A stretch of 45,662 nucleotides of DNA from Novosphingobium sp. Lineage in GTDB: Bacteria; Pseudomonadota; Alphaproteobacteria; Sphingomonadales; Sphingomonadaceae. The notes beneath the pieces were generated by a model, which was not told the DNA's origin, did no database searches, and saw only the letters and a program-made list of their open reading frames with translations. The position numbers and the translations under genes were made by a program. Below are positions 6,982 through 14,754 of this stretch, one piece after another. Location of the stretch: NCBI GenBank assembly GCA_013822005.1, contig PNJT01000002.1, forward strand, positions 1 through 45,662. Direction: 5' to 3'. Position 1 is the first letter of the stretch. The number at the start of each line of letters is the position of its first letter.

Positions 6982-7729
6982 CCACCACGCGGCCCGCCAG
7001 CTGCGGCGGGGTTTGCCCTGGTTCAAGCGGATAGCGTAACGCATCGGCGCGGGCGCGGATCAGCACCGCCTCGGGCACGCCCGCTTCATGGCAGACCGCA
7101 TCGGCGCTGCCCAGCCAGCGCGCCTGACGCAACGTCAGGTCGTCGGAATCGGCGGAGTGCAAAGAGAACTCGGCAATGCCGGTGGAACCAGCCGCGCCGC
7201 CGGCCAGCCAGTCATCGACCCGCCCTGCGCTGTCGGCCTCGAGCGGATCGAGCGGCCCGCCCTCGGCCAGGGCAGCATCGAGCGCGCGGCGGCGTTCGCC
7301 CGCATCGCTCCAGCGGCTGCGCATGGCCGCGCGCGCCGCACCCAGCGCTTCGGCCAGCGCGCCCAGGCTGTGCGGCAGCAGGGCTTCCAGCCGCAGCCGC
7401 AAGGCCTTGGCCAGCCCCGCTGAAACCCCGCCGGTTCCAACCGCGACCAGCACCGGCCCGCGTTCGAGCAGGCTGGGCACGGTGAAATCGCACAGCTCGG
7501 GACGATCGACCACGTTGACCAGCACCCCGCGCGCTTTGAGCCTGGCGGCGATTTCTTCTGGATGATCCAGAGCGACAAAAGCCAACCGCGCCGGGGCAGC
7601 CTCATCGCTGGTCACCAGCCCGCCAGCACGTTCGACAATCCGCCGCTTGGCCTGGGCCGCATCGCCCTCGCCCAGCACGATCACCGGCTGTCCGGCAATA
7701 CGGTGGAAGAGCGGGAGACTGTGCATCAT
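6965..7729 (-). CDS. Precorrin-2 dehydrogenase / sirohydrochlorin ferrochelatase (CysG N-domain type) with a remnant SUMT segment
   Basis: This enzyme type oxidises precorrin-2 with NAD+ and inserts iron to form sirohaem, the cofactor of sulfite and nitrite reductases. The 254-residue product opens with MMHSLPLFHRIAGQPVIVLG and a Rossmann segment including EGDAAQAKRRIVERAGG, then VDRPELCDFTVPSLLERGP and VAVGTGGVSAGLAKALRLRLE, all typical of the CysG N-terminal half. After a linker the last 60 residues (DLTLRQARWLGSADAVCH, then VPEAVLIRARADA) resemble the first part of an uroporphyrinogen-III methyltransferase domain. The Gly-rich SAM loop is lost (SLHSADSDD in its place) and the rest is missing. 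The start ATG at 7729 overlaps the lysA stop; 7726 is an alternative. Confidence 0.88.
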   Translation of the reverse strand: MMHSLPLFHRIAGQPVIVLGEGDAAQAKRRIVERAGGLVTSDEAAPARLAFVALDHPEEIAARLKARGVLVNVVDRPELCDFTVPSLLERGPVLVAVGTGGVSAGLAKALRLRLEALLPHSLGALAEALGAARAAMRSRWSDAGERRRALDAALAEGGPLDPLEADSAGRVDDWLAGGAAGSTGIAEFSLHSADSDDLTLRQARWLGSADAVCHEAGVPEAVLIRARADALRYPLEPGQTPPQLAGRVVVIRRG

Positions 7730-8988
7730 TCGAGCCAGTCGGGCACGCGCTCGGCGGCGGTGATCGCGGCGGGCAGGATCCGGTCGGCGACGACCGCGAA
7801 CTTGTCGCCATCGACCATCACTTCGCACACAAACCCACGGCTGTTGTAGGAACTGGCCATGGTCGCCCCGTAAGCCCCGGCGGTGCGGAATACCGCAAGG
7901 TCGCCGGCTTCCAGCGCATCCACATCGCGGCCCATCGCGAAAGTATCGCCGGTCTCGCAGATCGGGCCGACAATGTTGGCGACCATCCGGGCTCCATTGG
8001 GTTCGACCGCATCGAAATCGTGCCAGGCCCCGTACATCGCGGGCCGTGCGAGATCGTTCATTGCCGCATCGACCACCACGAACGGCGCGCCGTTGGAGCT
8101 GCGCTTGACCCGGATCACGCGGGTCAGCAGCACCCCGGCATTGCCGCAGATCACCCGGCCTGGTTCGAACTGCAGGGTCACGTCCCAGTCCTGGCAGACC
8201 CGGCCAACCATCTGGCCATATTCAGCCGGGGTCGGAAACACTTCGCCCGCCTTGTAAGGCACGCCGAGTCCGCCGCCGAGGTCGGCATGGGTCACTGTCT
8301 GACCGCCGCTGCGCAGTTCCCCGATCAGATCGCCCAGTTTGATGAAAGCGTCCTCGAGTGGCTGGAGCTGTTGCAGCTGGCTGCCGATGTGCACCGCCAC
8401 CCCGCGCAGGTCCATGCCGGGCAGCGCGTTCAGCCGGGCATAGATCCCGGCGGCGCGGTCGATCGGGACGCCAAACTTGTTTTCGGCCTTGCCGGTCGAA
8501 ATCTTCTCATGCGTGCGGGCATCGACATCGGGATTGACCCTGAGCGCGCAGGCCGCAACCTGCCCGTGCGCGGCGGCGATGGCCGCCAGTTCGACGCCTT
8601 CTTCCTCGCTCTCGATATTGAACTGACCGATCCCGGCCTCCAGCCCCTGGACCATTTCGGTGCCGGTCTTGCCGACGCCGGAAAAGACGATGTCATGGCC
8701 GGGCATGCCCGCTGCCAGCGCGCGGGCCAGCTCTCCGCCCGATACCACATCCGCGCCCAGCCCTTCGCGGCTCATCACCTTGAGCACCGCCAGGTTGGGA
8801 TTGGCCTTGATCGCAAAAGCGATGTGCAAGCGCGGCAAGTGCGCCAGGGCTTGCTTGAACACCCGCGCGTGGCGTTCCAGCGTGGCGCGCGAATAGACAT
8901 AGACGGGGGTGCCAACCGCCTCGGCGATCACGCTCAGCGGCAGGTCTTCGGCGTACATGACGCCGTCGCGGTATTCGAAATGGTCCAT
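7726..8988 (-). CDS. lysA: Diaminopimelate decarboxylase
   Basis: LysA decarboxylates meso-diaminopimelate to L-lysine, the last step of lysine synthesis, using PLP in the cytoplasm. The 420-residue protein is a fold-III (alanine-racemase-like) decarboxylase of normal length. HIAFAIKANPN carries the PLP Lys61, DLGGGLGVPY is the phosphate-binding loop near 240, and GPICETGD near 343 carries the catalytic Cys donated to the neighbouring subunit. LFEPGR is replaced by LQFEPGRVICG, as expected. The ATG at 8988 begins MDHFEYRDGVMYAEDLPLS. It sits between the small lipoprotein gene (11 bases upstream) and the siroheme gene, in an argH-lipoprotein-lysA order that is common in sphingomonads. Confidence 0.97.
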   Translation of the reverse strand: MDHFEYRDGVMYAEDLPLSVIAEAVGTPVYVYSRATLERHARVFKQALAHLPRLHIAFAIKANPNLAVLKVMSREGLGADVVSGGELARALAAGMPGHDIVFSGVGKTGTEMVQGLEAGIGQFNIESEEEGVELAAIAAAHGQVAACALRVNPDVDARTHEKISTGKAENKFGVPIDRAAGIYARLNALPGMDLRGVAVHIGSQLQQLQPLEDAFIKLGDLIGELRSGGQTVTHADLGGGLGVPYKAGEVFPTPAEYGQMVGRVCQDWDVTLQFEPGRVICGNAGVLLTRVIRVKRSSNGAPFVVVDAAMNDLARPAMYGAWHDFDAVEPNGARMVANIVGPICETGDTFAMGRDVDALEAGDLAVFRTAGAYGATMASSYNSRGFVCEVMVDGDKFAVVADRILPAAITAAERVPDWLE

Positions 8989-8999
8989 GGGATCAGGCT

Positions 9000-9245
9000 T
9001 TACTCGTCGTCGGAAGGGGGCAGGTCGAAGGGGTCTTGCGTCCGTTCCTCCGAACGTTTTCGCAGTTCGACGCTGCGTTCCGGGGCAGCCTGGGGAGTAG
9101 CTTTGAGCAGGGCAACGGCAGCTGGTTTCTGCTCGACGCCATAGGGCGCAACCGGCAGTTCCTTGCCTGCTGCGGGTTTGAGCGGCGCGGTGGCACCGCA
9201 GCCGGAGAGGGTGACGATCAGGGCGGGAACCAGCCAGCGGCGCAT
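9000..9245 (-). CDS. Small lipoprotein, LptM-like
   Basis: The ATG at 9245 gives 81 residues and has a GGAG site 8 bases upstream; a GTG at 9254 overlapping the argH stop is an alternative that would add three residues. The N-terminus MRRWLVPALIVTLSGCG is a lipoprotein signal with the lipobox LSGC. The mature part is short, Pro-rich and probably disordered (PLKPAAGKELPVAPYG near the lipid, DPFDLPPSDDE at the end). Small lipoproteins of the LptM/YifL type, which share a GCG and Pro motif after the lipid, often precede lysA or dapF. LptM assists maturation of the LPS transporter LptDE in E. coli. The similarity here is weak, so that function is only suggested. Confidence 0.78.
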   Translation of the reverse strand: MRRWLVPALIVTLSGCGATAPLKPAAGKELPVAPYGVEQKPAAVALLKATPQAAPERSVELRKRSEERTQDPFDLPPSDDE

Positions 9246-9250
9246 GCGAA

Positions 9251-10624
9251 TCACTCCAGCCCCAGCGCCACGCGCGCGTCGGCCACCCGCGCCTTTACCT
9301 GTTCGGGCGCGGTTCCGCCATAGCTGGCGCGCGAGGCGACCGAGGCATCGACCGAGAGCGCGGCGAAGACTGCATCGGTTATCCGCGCGTCGATTGCCTG
9401 AAGGTCTGCCAAGGGCAGCGCATCAAGTGCAATCCCGCGGCTTTCCGCCAGCTTCACCGCCGCTCCGGTGATGTGGTGCGCTTCGCGGAACGGGATGTTC
9501 GCTTGCCGCACCAGCCAGTCGGCGAGGTCTGTGGCGGTGGCATAACCCAGCTCGGCGGCGGCGCGCATTCGCTCGGTGCGGAAGGTCGCGCCTTCGACCA
9601 TCCCGGTCATCGCGGCGAGGCACAGGGTCAGCAGGCCGGCGGCTTCGAACACCGGCACCTTATCGTCCTGCATGTCCTTTGAATAGGCCAGCGGCAGGCC
9701 CTTCATGGTCACCAAGAGGCTGGTCAAGGCCCCCACGATCCGCCCCGAATGGCCCCGCACCAGCTCAGCCGCATCGGGGTTCTTCTTCTGCGGCATGATC
9801 GAACTGCCGGTCGAGAGACTGTCGGGCAAGGTCACGAAGCCGAACGGCTGGCTGGCCCAGATGATGAACTCTTCGGCGAGGCGCGAGAGGTGGAGCGAGG
9901 TCTGCGTCGCCGCCATCAGATAGTCGATCGCGAAGTCGCGGTCGGAGACACCGTCCAGGCTGTTGCGGGTGGGCGCATCGAAGCCGAGCGCCTTGGCGGT
10001 CGCATCGCGGTCGATTGGGAACCCCGTGCCAGCCAGCGCCGCCGAACCCAGCGGGCACTGGCTCAGCCGCGCACGGCAATCCGCAAAGCGGCTGCGATCG
10101 CGCGCGGCCATCTCGTAATAGGCCATCAGATGGTGGCCCAGCGTGACCGGCTGCGCGACCTGCAAATGAGTGAAGCCCGGCATGATACTGGCGGCATGTT
10201 CGCCCGCGCGGGTGACCAGCGCCACCTGCAAAGCCTGCAGCCCCGCATCGGCCTGGTCGATCGCATCGCGGACCCACAGCTTGAAATCGGTCGCGACCTG
10301 ATCATTGCGGCTGCGCGCGGTGTGGAGCCGCCCGGCGGCGGGGCCGATCAGTTCGGCCAGCCGGCTTTCGGTAACCATGTGGATGTCTTCCAGGTCCCAG
10401 TTTTCAGGGACGCCGTTCGCTTCGTACTCGCCCGCGATGGCATCCAGCCCGCCTGCAATCGCCGCGGCATCCTCGGCCGAAACGATGCCCTGTGCGGCCA
10501 GCATCGCGACATGCGCCTTTGACGCGGCGATATCTTGCCGCCACAGCGCCTTGTCGAATGGGATCGAGGCATTTATCTCGCGCATGATCGCCGACGGCCC
10601 GCTCGCGAACCGTCCGCCCCACAT
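9251..10624 (-). CDS. argH: Argininosuccinate lyase
   Basis: ArgH splits argininosuccinate into arginine and fumarate, the last step of arginine synthesis. From the ATG at 10624 the protein has 457 residues, the family length, and begins [11 protein letters not shown], which matches the conserved start of the fold. Further motifs are [10 protein letters not shown] (101-110), [11 protein letters not shown] with His153, and the fumarase/aspartase superfamily signature [12 protein letters not shown] (273-284) with the catalytic serine. The frame stays open a long way upstream, but that part is antisense to the divergent TlpA-like gene and is rejected. Only 19 bases separate the two start codons, so each promoter must lie within the coding region of the other gene. 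Confidence 0.97.
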   Translation of the reverse strand: MWGGRFASGPSAIMREINASIPFDKALWRQDIAASKAHVAMLAAQGIVSAEDAAAIAGGLDAIAGEYEANGVPENWDLEDIHMVTESRLAELIGPAAGRLHTARSRNDQVATDFKLWVRDAIDQADAGLQALQVALVTRAGEHAASIMPGFTHLQVAQPVTLGHHLMAYYEMAARDRSRFADCRARLSQCPLGSAALAGTGFPIDRDATAKALGFDAPTRNSLDGVSDRDFAIDYLMAATQTSLHLSRLAEEFIIWASQPFGFVTLPDSLSTGSSIMPQKKNPDAAELVRGHSGRIVGALTSLLVTMKGLPLAYSKDMQDDKVPVFEAAGLLTLCLAAMTGMVEGATFRTERMRAAAELGYATATDLADWLVRQANIPFREAHHITGAAVKLAESRGIALDALPLADLQAIDARITDAVFAALSVDASVASRASYGGTAPEQVKARVADARVALGLE

Positions 10625-10643
10625 CGTATTGGAGCTCTTGTCT
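10625..10643. promoter_or_regulatory. 19-base divergent spacer between argH and the TlpA-like gene
   Basis: Only 19 bases separate the argH ATG (10624, minus) and the TlpA-like GTG (10644, plus). The spacer contains the plus-strand GGAG at 10631-10634. It is too short for two promoters, so transcription of each gene must start inside the other or the mRNAs have almost no leader. Confidence 0.5.
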
Positions 10644-11204
10644 GTGCTGTTGTCCCGATCGCTCAAGTCCGTCGCCCTTGGCTGCGCAGTGCTACTCGCC
10701 GGGTGCGATAGGGAAAGCGGCGGTTCGGCGCAACCGCAAGCCTCAATCGCCGCTCCGCTCAAGGCCGGCGCGATCGACCGCAGCCGCAAGGGCAGCCAGA
10801 TGCCCGACTTCCAGCTCAAGGACCCGGCGGGCAAGGCGCTGAACCTCGCGCACCTCAAGGGCAAGCCGGTACTGATTAACCTCTGGGCCACCTGGTGCGC
10901 GCCGTGCGTTGCCGAACTGCCGCAACTGGACCAGCTGGCGGCGAATAATCCGGGGATCAAGGTACTGACGGTCAACCAGGACATGGACAAGCTTGACCGG
11001 GTTGCCCCGTTCCTGGCGCAGAAGGGCGGCACGAGCCTGGAACCCTGGCTCAATCCGGACAACAGCCTTGCGTTCCAGTTCGGGGCAGAGACCCTGCCTG
11101 CGACGGTATACTACGATGCAGAGGGCCGTGAAGTCTGGCGCGTTCTGGGTGAGCGGACCTGGACGGGTGAGGACACCAAGGCGCTGCTGGCTGAGGCGGA
11201 GTGA
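10644..11204 (+). CDS. TlpA/ResA-type thiol-disulfide oxidoreductase, lipoprotein
   Basis: From the GTG at 10644 (GGAG site 9 bases upstream) the product has 186 residues. The signal [20 protein letters not shown] is followed by Cys21, a lipoprotein lipobox, so it should be anchored in the membrane facing the periplasm. The thioredoxin fold carries the active site WCAPC (Cys85, Cys88) after VLINLWAT, and a cis-Pro region ETLPATVYY. Such proteins reduce cysteines in the periplasm, for example during cytochrome c maturation. No cytochrome genes are near, so the client is unknown. It diverges from argH, a neighbourhood common in sphingomonads. A hairpin followed by TTTTT lies about 50 bases downstream. 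Confidence 0.92.
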   Translation: MLLSRSLKSVALGCAVLLAGCDRESGGSAQPQASIAAPLKAGAIDRSRKGSQMPDFQLKDPAGKALNLAHLKGKPVLINLWATWCAPCVAELPQLDQLAANNPGIKVLTVNQDMDKLDRVAPFLAQKGGTSLEPWLNPDNSLAFQFGAETLPATVYYDAEGREVWRVLGERTWTGEDTKALLAEAE

Positions 11205-11251
11205 GCGAGGGCACTTCAGTCACAGCAGTACTCATTCTCGCCACCCACCAT

Positions 11252-11360
11252 TCGTCATCCCGGGCTTGACCCGGGATCCCGTTTTTCTTCGGCAACGGTG
11301 CGTCTATACGAGAGCGCGGACAAGGCAGCGGGGCCCCGGATCAAGTCCGGGGCGACGGGA
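11252..11360. repeat. Inverted-repeat element with tcccggg hairpins; possible terminator
   Basis: The left end carries tcccgggcttgacccggga followed by tcccgttttt. The right end carries gccccggatcaagtccggggc followed by gacggg. Each end forms its own hairpin and the two ends are imperfect inverted copies of one another (cgtc...cccg against cccg...gacg). This type of element is common between genes in sphingomonads. The left hairpin with its T5 run lies about 50 bases after the TlpA-like gene and could end that transcript. Confidence 0.65.
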
Positions 11361-11404
11361 AATTGGGAGTATGGCAAATTTCATTCCGCCAAGGCCGGTA
11401 GGGG

Positions 11405-11626
11405 GCGTGCCCCTTCGCTTGCGCTCGGGAGTTTTCGGGAAACAGTCCCCCGGACCAGTTGTGGCCGGGACCGGGATTTGAACGCCGATGGCGTGCCCCT
11501 CGCTTGCGCTCGGGAGTTTTCGGGAAACAGTCCCCCGGACCAGTTGTGGCCGGGACCGGGATTTGAACGCCGATGGCGTGCCCCTTCGCTTGCGCTCGGG
11601 AGTTTTCGGGAAACAGTCCCCCGGAC
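11405..11626. repeat. Tandem repeat of about 86 bases (2.6 copies) next to tRNA-Val
   Basis: Unit 1 spans 11405-11490, unit 2 spans 11491-11575 and a partial third unit spans 11576-11626. Each begins gcgtgcccc, contains cgcttgcgctcgggagtttt and cgggaaacagtcccccggac. The full units then hold ggccgggaccgggatttgaa, which on the minus strand reads like a tRNA T-arm and 3' acceptor end (TTCAAATCCCGG...GGCC). The units therefore look like amplified tRNA 3' ends with their downstream flank. The coding frames that cross this stretch are artefacts of the repeat. Confidence 0.85.
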
Positions 11627-11645
11627 TGTTTCTGATTCCGAAAAC
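11602..11645 (-). terminator. Hairpin directly after tRNA-Val CCA
   Basis: On the minus strand the CCA of tRNA-Val is followed directly by a stem of gttttcgg/ccgaaaac enclosing a 10-base stem gaaacagtcc/ggactgtttc with a 3-base loop and a 5-base bulge. It may guide 3' processing or end the transcript. No T-run follows, so intrinsic termination is not certain. Confidence 0.5.
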
Positions 11646-11721
11646 TGGTGGGCGCTGACGGGCTCGAACCGCCGACCCTCTCGGTGTAAACGAGATGCTC
11701 TACCAACTGAGCTAAGCGCCC
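11646..11721 (-). tRNA. tRNA-Val (anticodon UAC)
   Basis: The minus strand folds as a complete cloverleaf. The 7-bp acceptor is GGGCGCT/AGCGCCC, the D-arm is GCTC-AGTTGGTA-GAGC, and the anticodon arm is TCTCG-TTTACAC-CGAGA with anticodon TAC. A 5-base variable loop and a T-arm with TTCGAGC follow. The discriminator is A and CCA is encoded (11646-11648). It reads GUA (and other GUN) valine codons. Confidence 0.97.
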
Positions 11722-11862
11722 TTCACCAGGTAGCGCGGCCCATGCCCCGGATGGGATCGCGGGTCAAGCGCCCGGGCCGATAGCGCAGCGCTGTTGGCGA
11801 TTGTCGCGGCGGCGGGTCGAACGGTTAGAGCAACTTGGGCAAAACCTGACCCAAATTCCGTC

Positions 11863-11953
11863 TATGCTGAGCTTGTCGAAGCACTGCCCTTTTCTTCGTG
11901 CCTCGCCCGCAACCGCTTGAAACAAAGAGCAGTGCTTCGACAAGCTCAGCATA
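11863..11953. repeat. Perfect 25-base inverted repeat (family with ttcgacaagctcag core)
   Basis: The arms at 11863-11887 and 11929-11953 are exact reverse complements over 25 bases, separated by 41 bases. The core cttcgacaagctcag recurs at the end of pdxJ. No protein gene is supported across it. Confidence 0.9.
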
Positions 11954-12030
11954 GTCGGGGCTGGGGCGAGGTGATTCAGATTTTCCAATCTCCGCTCTAG
12001 CCAGGTGTAAAACGCCAGCACAGGATTTCT

Positions 12031-12204
12031 GGTTCACGCAGAGGCCGCAGAGAAGAAGTAGAGACGCAGAGATGCTGCGCGAAGCCGCAGGCTTCTGTTC
12101 ATTTGCAGGCTGGCGCAAACCGGAACGCTGCGATGTACGGCGGCTTCGCCGCAGGCGCTACACCTCTGCGTCTCTTCTTCCTCTCCGCGCCCTCTGCGTG
12201 AACC
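12031..12204. repeat. Inverted-repeat element with ggttcacgcagag ends, copy 1
   Basis: The left end (12031-12073) begins ggttcacgcagaggccgcag and the right end (12163-12204) is its imperfect reverse complement ending ctctgcgtgaacc. The interior holds gaagccgcaggcttc and cggcggcttcgccg, two small hairpins also present in the second copy at 19058-19236. It lies 39 bases downstream of the MarR-like gene's stop. Confidence 0.88.
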
Positions 12205-12243
12205 CAACTGCGCACCTCACGCCCAGCAGAACAATATCGGCGA

Positions 12244-13254
12244 TCACACCAGCCGCGACGCCTGGGTGCCCAGTTCGGCGAAATAGCGGGCCATGCCGTC
12301 GGCAGCCTTTTCGGTCAGCGCGATGAAGGCGCGGCGGCGGTCGGTTTCGTCTTCGACCCGTTCGAGCAGCCCGGCATCGGTCATCTGCCCGATCCAGCGC
12401 AGCGCGGTGGTGGGGGGAACGCCGCTGGCGATGCACAGACTGGTCACCGAAACGCGGGTATGCTCGGCGCGCGCAGCGGTCAGGTCGAGCAGCATGTCCC
12501 AGGCCGGATCGCCGAACAGGTCGCCATCGAAAAAGCGCGCGCGCAGCTGCCGCTGGCGGATGATCCGCCGCACCAGCCGCGGGTCGGGCAGCGGGGGGCG
12601 GCTGGCGCGCACCAGCCGCGCGCTGCCATCATCGCCATCGCCGCCGGCAAAGGTCGTGCGCGGGCTTTCGAAGCGGAACGCGCTGTCGCCATCGCCCATG
12701 CCGAAATCGCGCAAGCCATATTCACGCACAGGGCCTTCCAGCTTTTCGAGCCGCTGGGCGATCTGGCCGACTTGCTCGGTCAAGCGCAGCAAGACCAGCC
12801 GGTCTTCCTCGGACAGTTCGCGCAAGCGCAGCTGTGCAGCCTCGGCCATGGCCCGGCCCAGCGCGATCACCCGGTCGGCCCGGCTGGGATCGACCAGCAA
12901 CTGCGGGCTGGACTGATCGAGGCAGCCGAACACATCGTCAAGCGCGGCAACCGAAGTCGAGACGATCAGTTGCGTGCCGCTGTGCGCCGCGCGCAGGTCC
13001 AGCCGGGTCAGCGCCGCCAGAGTCGCACCGTCCGGCGCGGGGCAATCGACCAGCACCAGTTCGCCCAGGGGCTTCGCCTCGCCCTCAAGCAGGCTGGCCA
13101 CGGCCCCCGCATCGGCAATCCGGAACCCCGCCGCCACGGCATCGTCGCGCAATTGGCCCAGCACATGCGGCCGGTCGGCAAAGACCGACAGGCTGAGCGG
13201 CAGTCCGACCGCGTCACTGGCGACCTCGGTGTAAGCAAAATTGGCCTGGTCCAT
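12244..13254 (-). CDS. MarR-type winged-helix regulator with receiver-like N-terminal domain
   Basis: From the ATG at 13254 (gggag site 9 bases upstream) the product has 336 residues. The first 140 alternate strands and helices in the manner of a response-regulator receiver (LSLSVFAD, ELVLVDCPAP, GTQLIVSTSV, PQLLVDPSRADRVIALGRA), but lack a clear phosphorylatable Asp pair. A Leu-rich helix (LRLRELSEEDRLVLLRLTEQ onward) probably dimerises. The C-terminal 110 residues form a winged helix: VTSLCIASGVPPTTALRWIG is the recognition helix region and GLLERVEDETDRRRAFIALT is the wing, as in MarR proteins. It should bind DNA in the cytoplasm; its target and signal are unknown. Its immediate upstream neighbour on the same strand is an L,D-transpeptidase gene, so it may be transcribed with it. 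Confidence 0.85.
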   Translation of the reverse strand: MDQANFAYTEVASDAVGLPLSLSVFADRPHVLGQLRDDAVAAGFRIADAGAVASLLEGEAKPLGELVLVDCPAPDGATLAALTRLDLRAAHSGTQLIVSTSVAALDDVFGCLDQSSPQLLVDPSRADRVIALGRAMAEAAQLRLRELSEEDRLVLLRLTEQVGQIAQRLEKLEGPVREYGLRDFGMGDGDSAFRFESPRTTFAGGDGDDGSARLVRASRPPLPDPRLVRRIIRQRQLRARFFDGDLFGDPAWDMLLDLTAARAEHTRVSVTSLCIASGVPPTTALRWIGQMTDAGLLERVEDETDRRRAFIALTEKAADGMARYFAELGTQASRLV

Positions 13255-13311
13255 TAGTTCCGACTCCCGATTCTGTGAACAGGAGTAGAACAAAAAGAGA
13301 CTATGTCAAGA

Positions 13312-13812
13312 TCAGGGTCTGATCTCGATCGGGGTGCCATCGCCCACTGCTTCCCACAGCGCGTCCATTTCTGCGTTGGAAAGGGCGATGCAGCCATCGG
13401 TCCAGTCGCCCGGCATGCGCCCGGCGGGCAGGCTGTTGGGCTGGCCGTGGATCATGATCAGGCCGCCCGCGCTGCGCCCTTGGGCTTTGGCATAGGCCTT
13501 GTGCTGTGCATGCGGGTAATCGATGTGCAGCGAGAGGTGGTAGGCGCTATTCGGGTTGCCATAGTCGATGGTGAACTGCCCCTCGGGCGTCTTTTCATCG
13601 CCTTCGAACTGCTTGGGGCCGACCGGCGCATCGCCCAGCTGGATCCCGGAGATCACGGTGACCGATCCGTCGAAGCCGTAGAGCGTCATCTTGCGCGCGG
13701 CCTTTTCGACCACAATGCGGTCAACTTCGGGATAGCTGAGCGGCGGCGTGGGGGTGGCCGCGCCGGTGAACAGCAGCAGCGCCGCACAAAGCACCAGGCC
13801 CAGTCTCAGCAT
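13312..13812 (-). CDS. L,D-transpeptidase (YkuD domain), exported
   Basis: The 166-residue protein starts with a signal peptide (MLRLGLVLCAALLLFTGAAT) and consists of one YkuD domain. The first strand is VDRIVVEKAARKMTLYGFDG, followed by GDEKTPEGQFTIDYGNPNS. The catalytic motif is IHGQPNSL...DWTDGCIALSN with His122 and Cys141. Such enzymes act in the periplasm, forming 3-3 peptidoglycan cross-links or attaching proteins to peptidoglycan. No LysM or other binding domain is present, so it is a minimal member. It lies 57 bases upstream of the MarR-like gene and diverges from a methyltransferase gene. Confidence 0.93.
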   Translation of the reverse strand: MLRLGLVLCAALLLFTGAATPTPPLSYPEVDRIVVEKAARKMTLYGFDGSVTVISGIQLGDAPVGPKQFEGDEKTPEGQFTIDYGNPNSAYHLSLHIDYPHAQHKAYAKAQGRSAGGLIMIHGQPNSLPAGRMPGDWTDGCIALSNAEMDALWEAVGDGTPIEIRP

Positions 13813-13968
13813 CGCGCACCCCTGCGTCAGTGCCGCAAATTTGCCAGAACCGGGCCAGGCTTGAAAGTGATGTTTGTGTGCAGGCGGTCACCGCCATGTC
13901 GCGCCTGCCTTGCCACCCTTGCGGCGCTCGCCTAGACCTCCGGGGCTGCATTTCTGAGCGAGGTTGGC

Positions 13969-14742
13969 ATGGCAAAGGCGAAATCGGCTGAGGTTTCCGG
14001 GCGCGACCACTACGCCGGGATCTATGCCAACGAGCTTGACGCCGAAGCCCAGTGGCTGCGCTATGGCGCGGCCGACAAGGTTGACAGCATCGCCCATCTG
14101 CTCGCCCGCGCGCGGGTGACGCCTGACCGGGTGCTGGAACTGGGCTGCGGCACCGGCGCGGTGATCAGCGAATGCCAGCGCCGCGGCCTGGGCCGGCATT
14201 TCACCGCGATCGACTATTCGGATGAGGCGATCGGATACCTCAGGGCGAGCAGCAGCGGGATTGACTGCCTGCAAGCCGATATCAACGATCCGGCGGTCAG
14301 GATCGAGGGGCATTTCGACGTGGTGATCCTCTCCCACGTGCTCGAGCATCTGGAAGATCCGCTGACCTTGCTGCAATCGCTGCGCCAGCGGATCAGCTTT
14401 ACCCACCTGATCGCCGAGGTGCCGCTGGAGGACCTGCTGGCCTCGCGGATCAAGGCGCAGCTGCGTGATCGGCTGAAGAACCCGGCGGGGCATGTGCAGT
14501 TCTATACGCCCGACAGCTTCCACGCACTGATCGCCGAGGGCGGCTTCACCATTCTGGACCGCCGCAACTATGCCTCGATCCTGTCAAACGAGGTCGCGGA
14601 ATTTGTGGCCCGCAAGGACGGCCTTTCGCCTGCCCGCACTGTGGCCAAAAAACTGCTCAACAACTACCTGCCGCGCGCGCTCGGGCCGCTGTGGCGGCGG
14701 TACTACTATGCCAACGAAGCGGTGCTGTGCGTGGCGGCGTAA
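13969..14742 (+). CDS. Class I SAM-dependent methyltransferase
   Basis: The 257-residue protein has a Rossmann methyltransferase core. Motif I is VLELGCGTGAV (55-65), an acidic strand end follows at FTAIDYSDEAI, then QADINDP and motif IV-like FDVVILSHVLEHLEDP. The last part (HVQFYTPDSFHALIAEGGF, then RRNYASILSN) is like small-molecule or glycan methyltransferases of the UbiE/Methyltransf_11 kind. A gagcgagg ribosome site precedes the ATG. It stands alone between divergent and convergent neighbours (L,D-transpeptidase, purA), so the substrate cannot be inferred. Confidence 0.86.
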   Translation: MAKAKSAEVSGRDHYAGIYANELDAEAQWLRYGAADKVDSIAHLLARARVTPDRVLELGCGTGAVISECQRRGLGRHFTAIDYSDEAIGYLRASSSGIDCLQADINDPAVRIEGHFDVVILSHVLEHLEDPLTLLQSLRQRISFTHLIAEVPLEDLLASRIKAQLRDRLKNPAGHVQFYTPDSFHALIAEGGFTILDRRNYASILSNEVAEFVARKDGLSPARTVAKKLLNNYLPRALGPLWRRYYYANEAVLCVAA

Positions 14743-14754
14743 GCGCCGGCAAGC

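Larger units (their letters stand above)
11205..12243. other. 1-kb stretch without protein genes
   Basis: Between the TlpA-like gene and the MarR-like regulator I see only repeats and tRNA-Val. Several open frames cross it, but they are made of repeat sequence, lack ribosome sites and do not resemble proteins. It is a likely landing zone for small palindromic elements. Confidence 0.8.

Noticed and set aside
8020..9144. A 374-codon plus-strand frame
   Set aside because: It is antisense to lysA and the small lipoprotein gene and shows no domain.
11405..11626. Possible CRISPR array
   Set aside because: The units are directly adjacent without unique spacers and no cas genes are present.
11298..11783. 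Plus-strand frame across the tandem repeat
   Set aside because: It repeats the same peptide because it crosses the 86-base units and the tRNA. It is not a gene.
11764..12118. Small frames on both strands in the tRNA-to-MarR gap
   Set aside because: They consist of palindromic-repeat sequence and lack ribosome sites.
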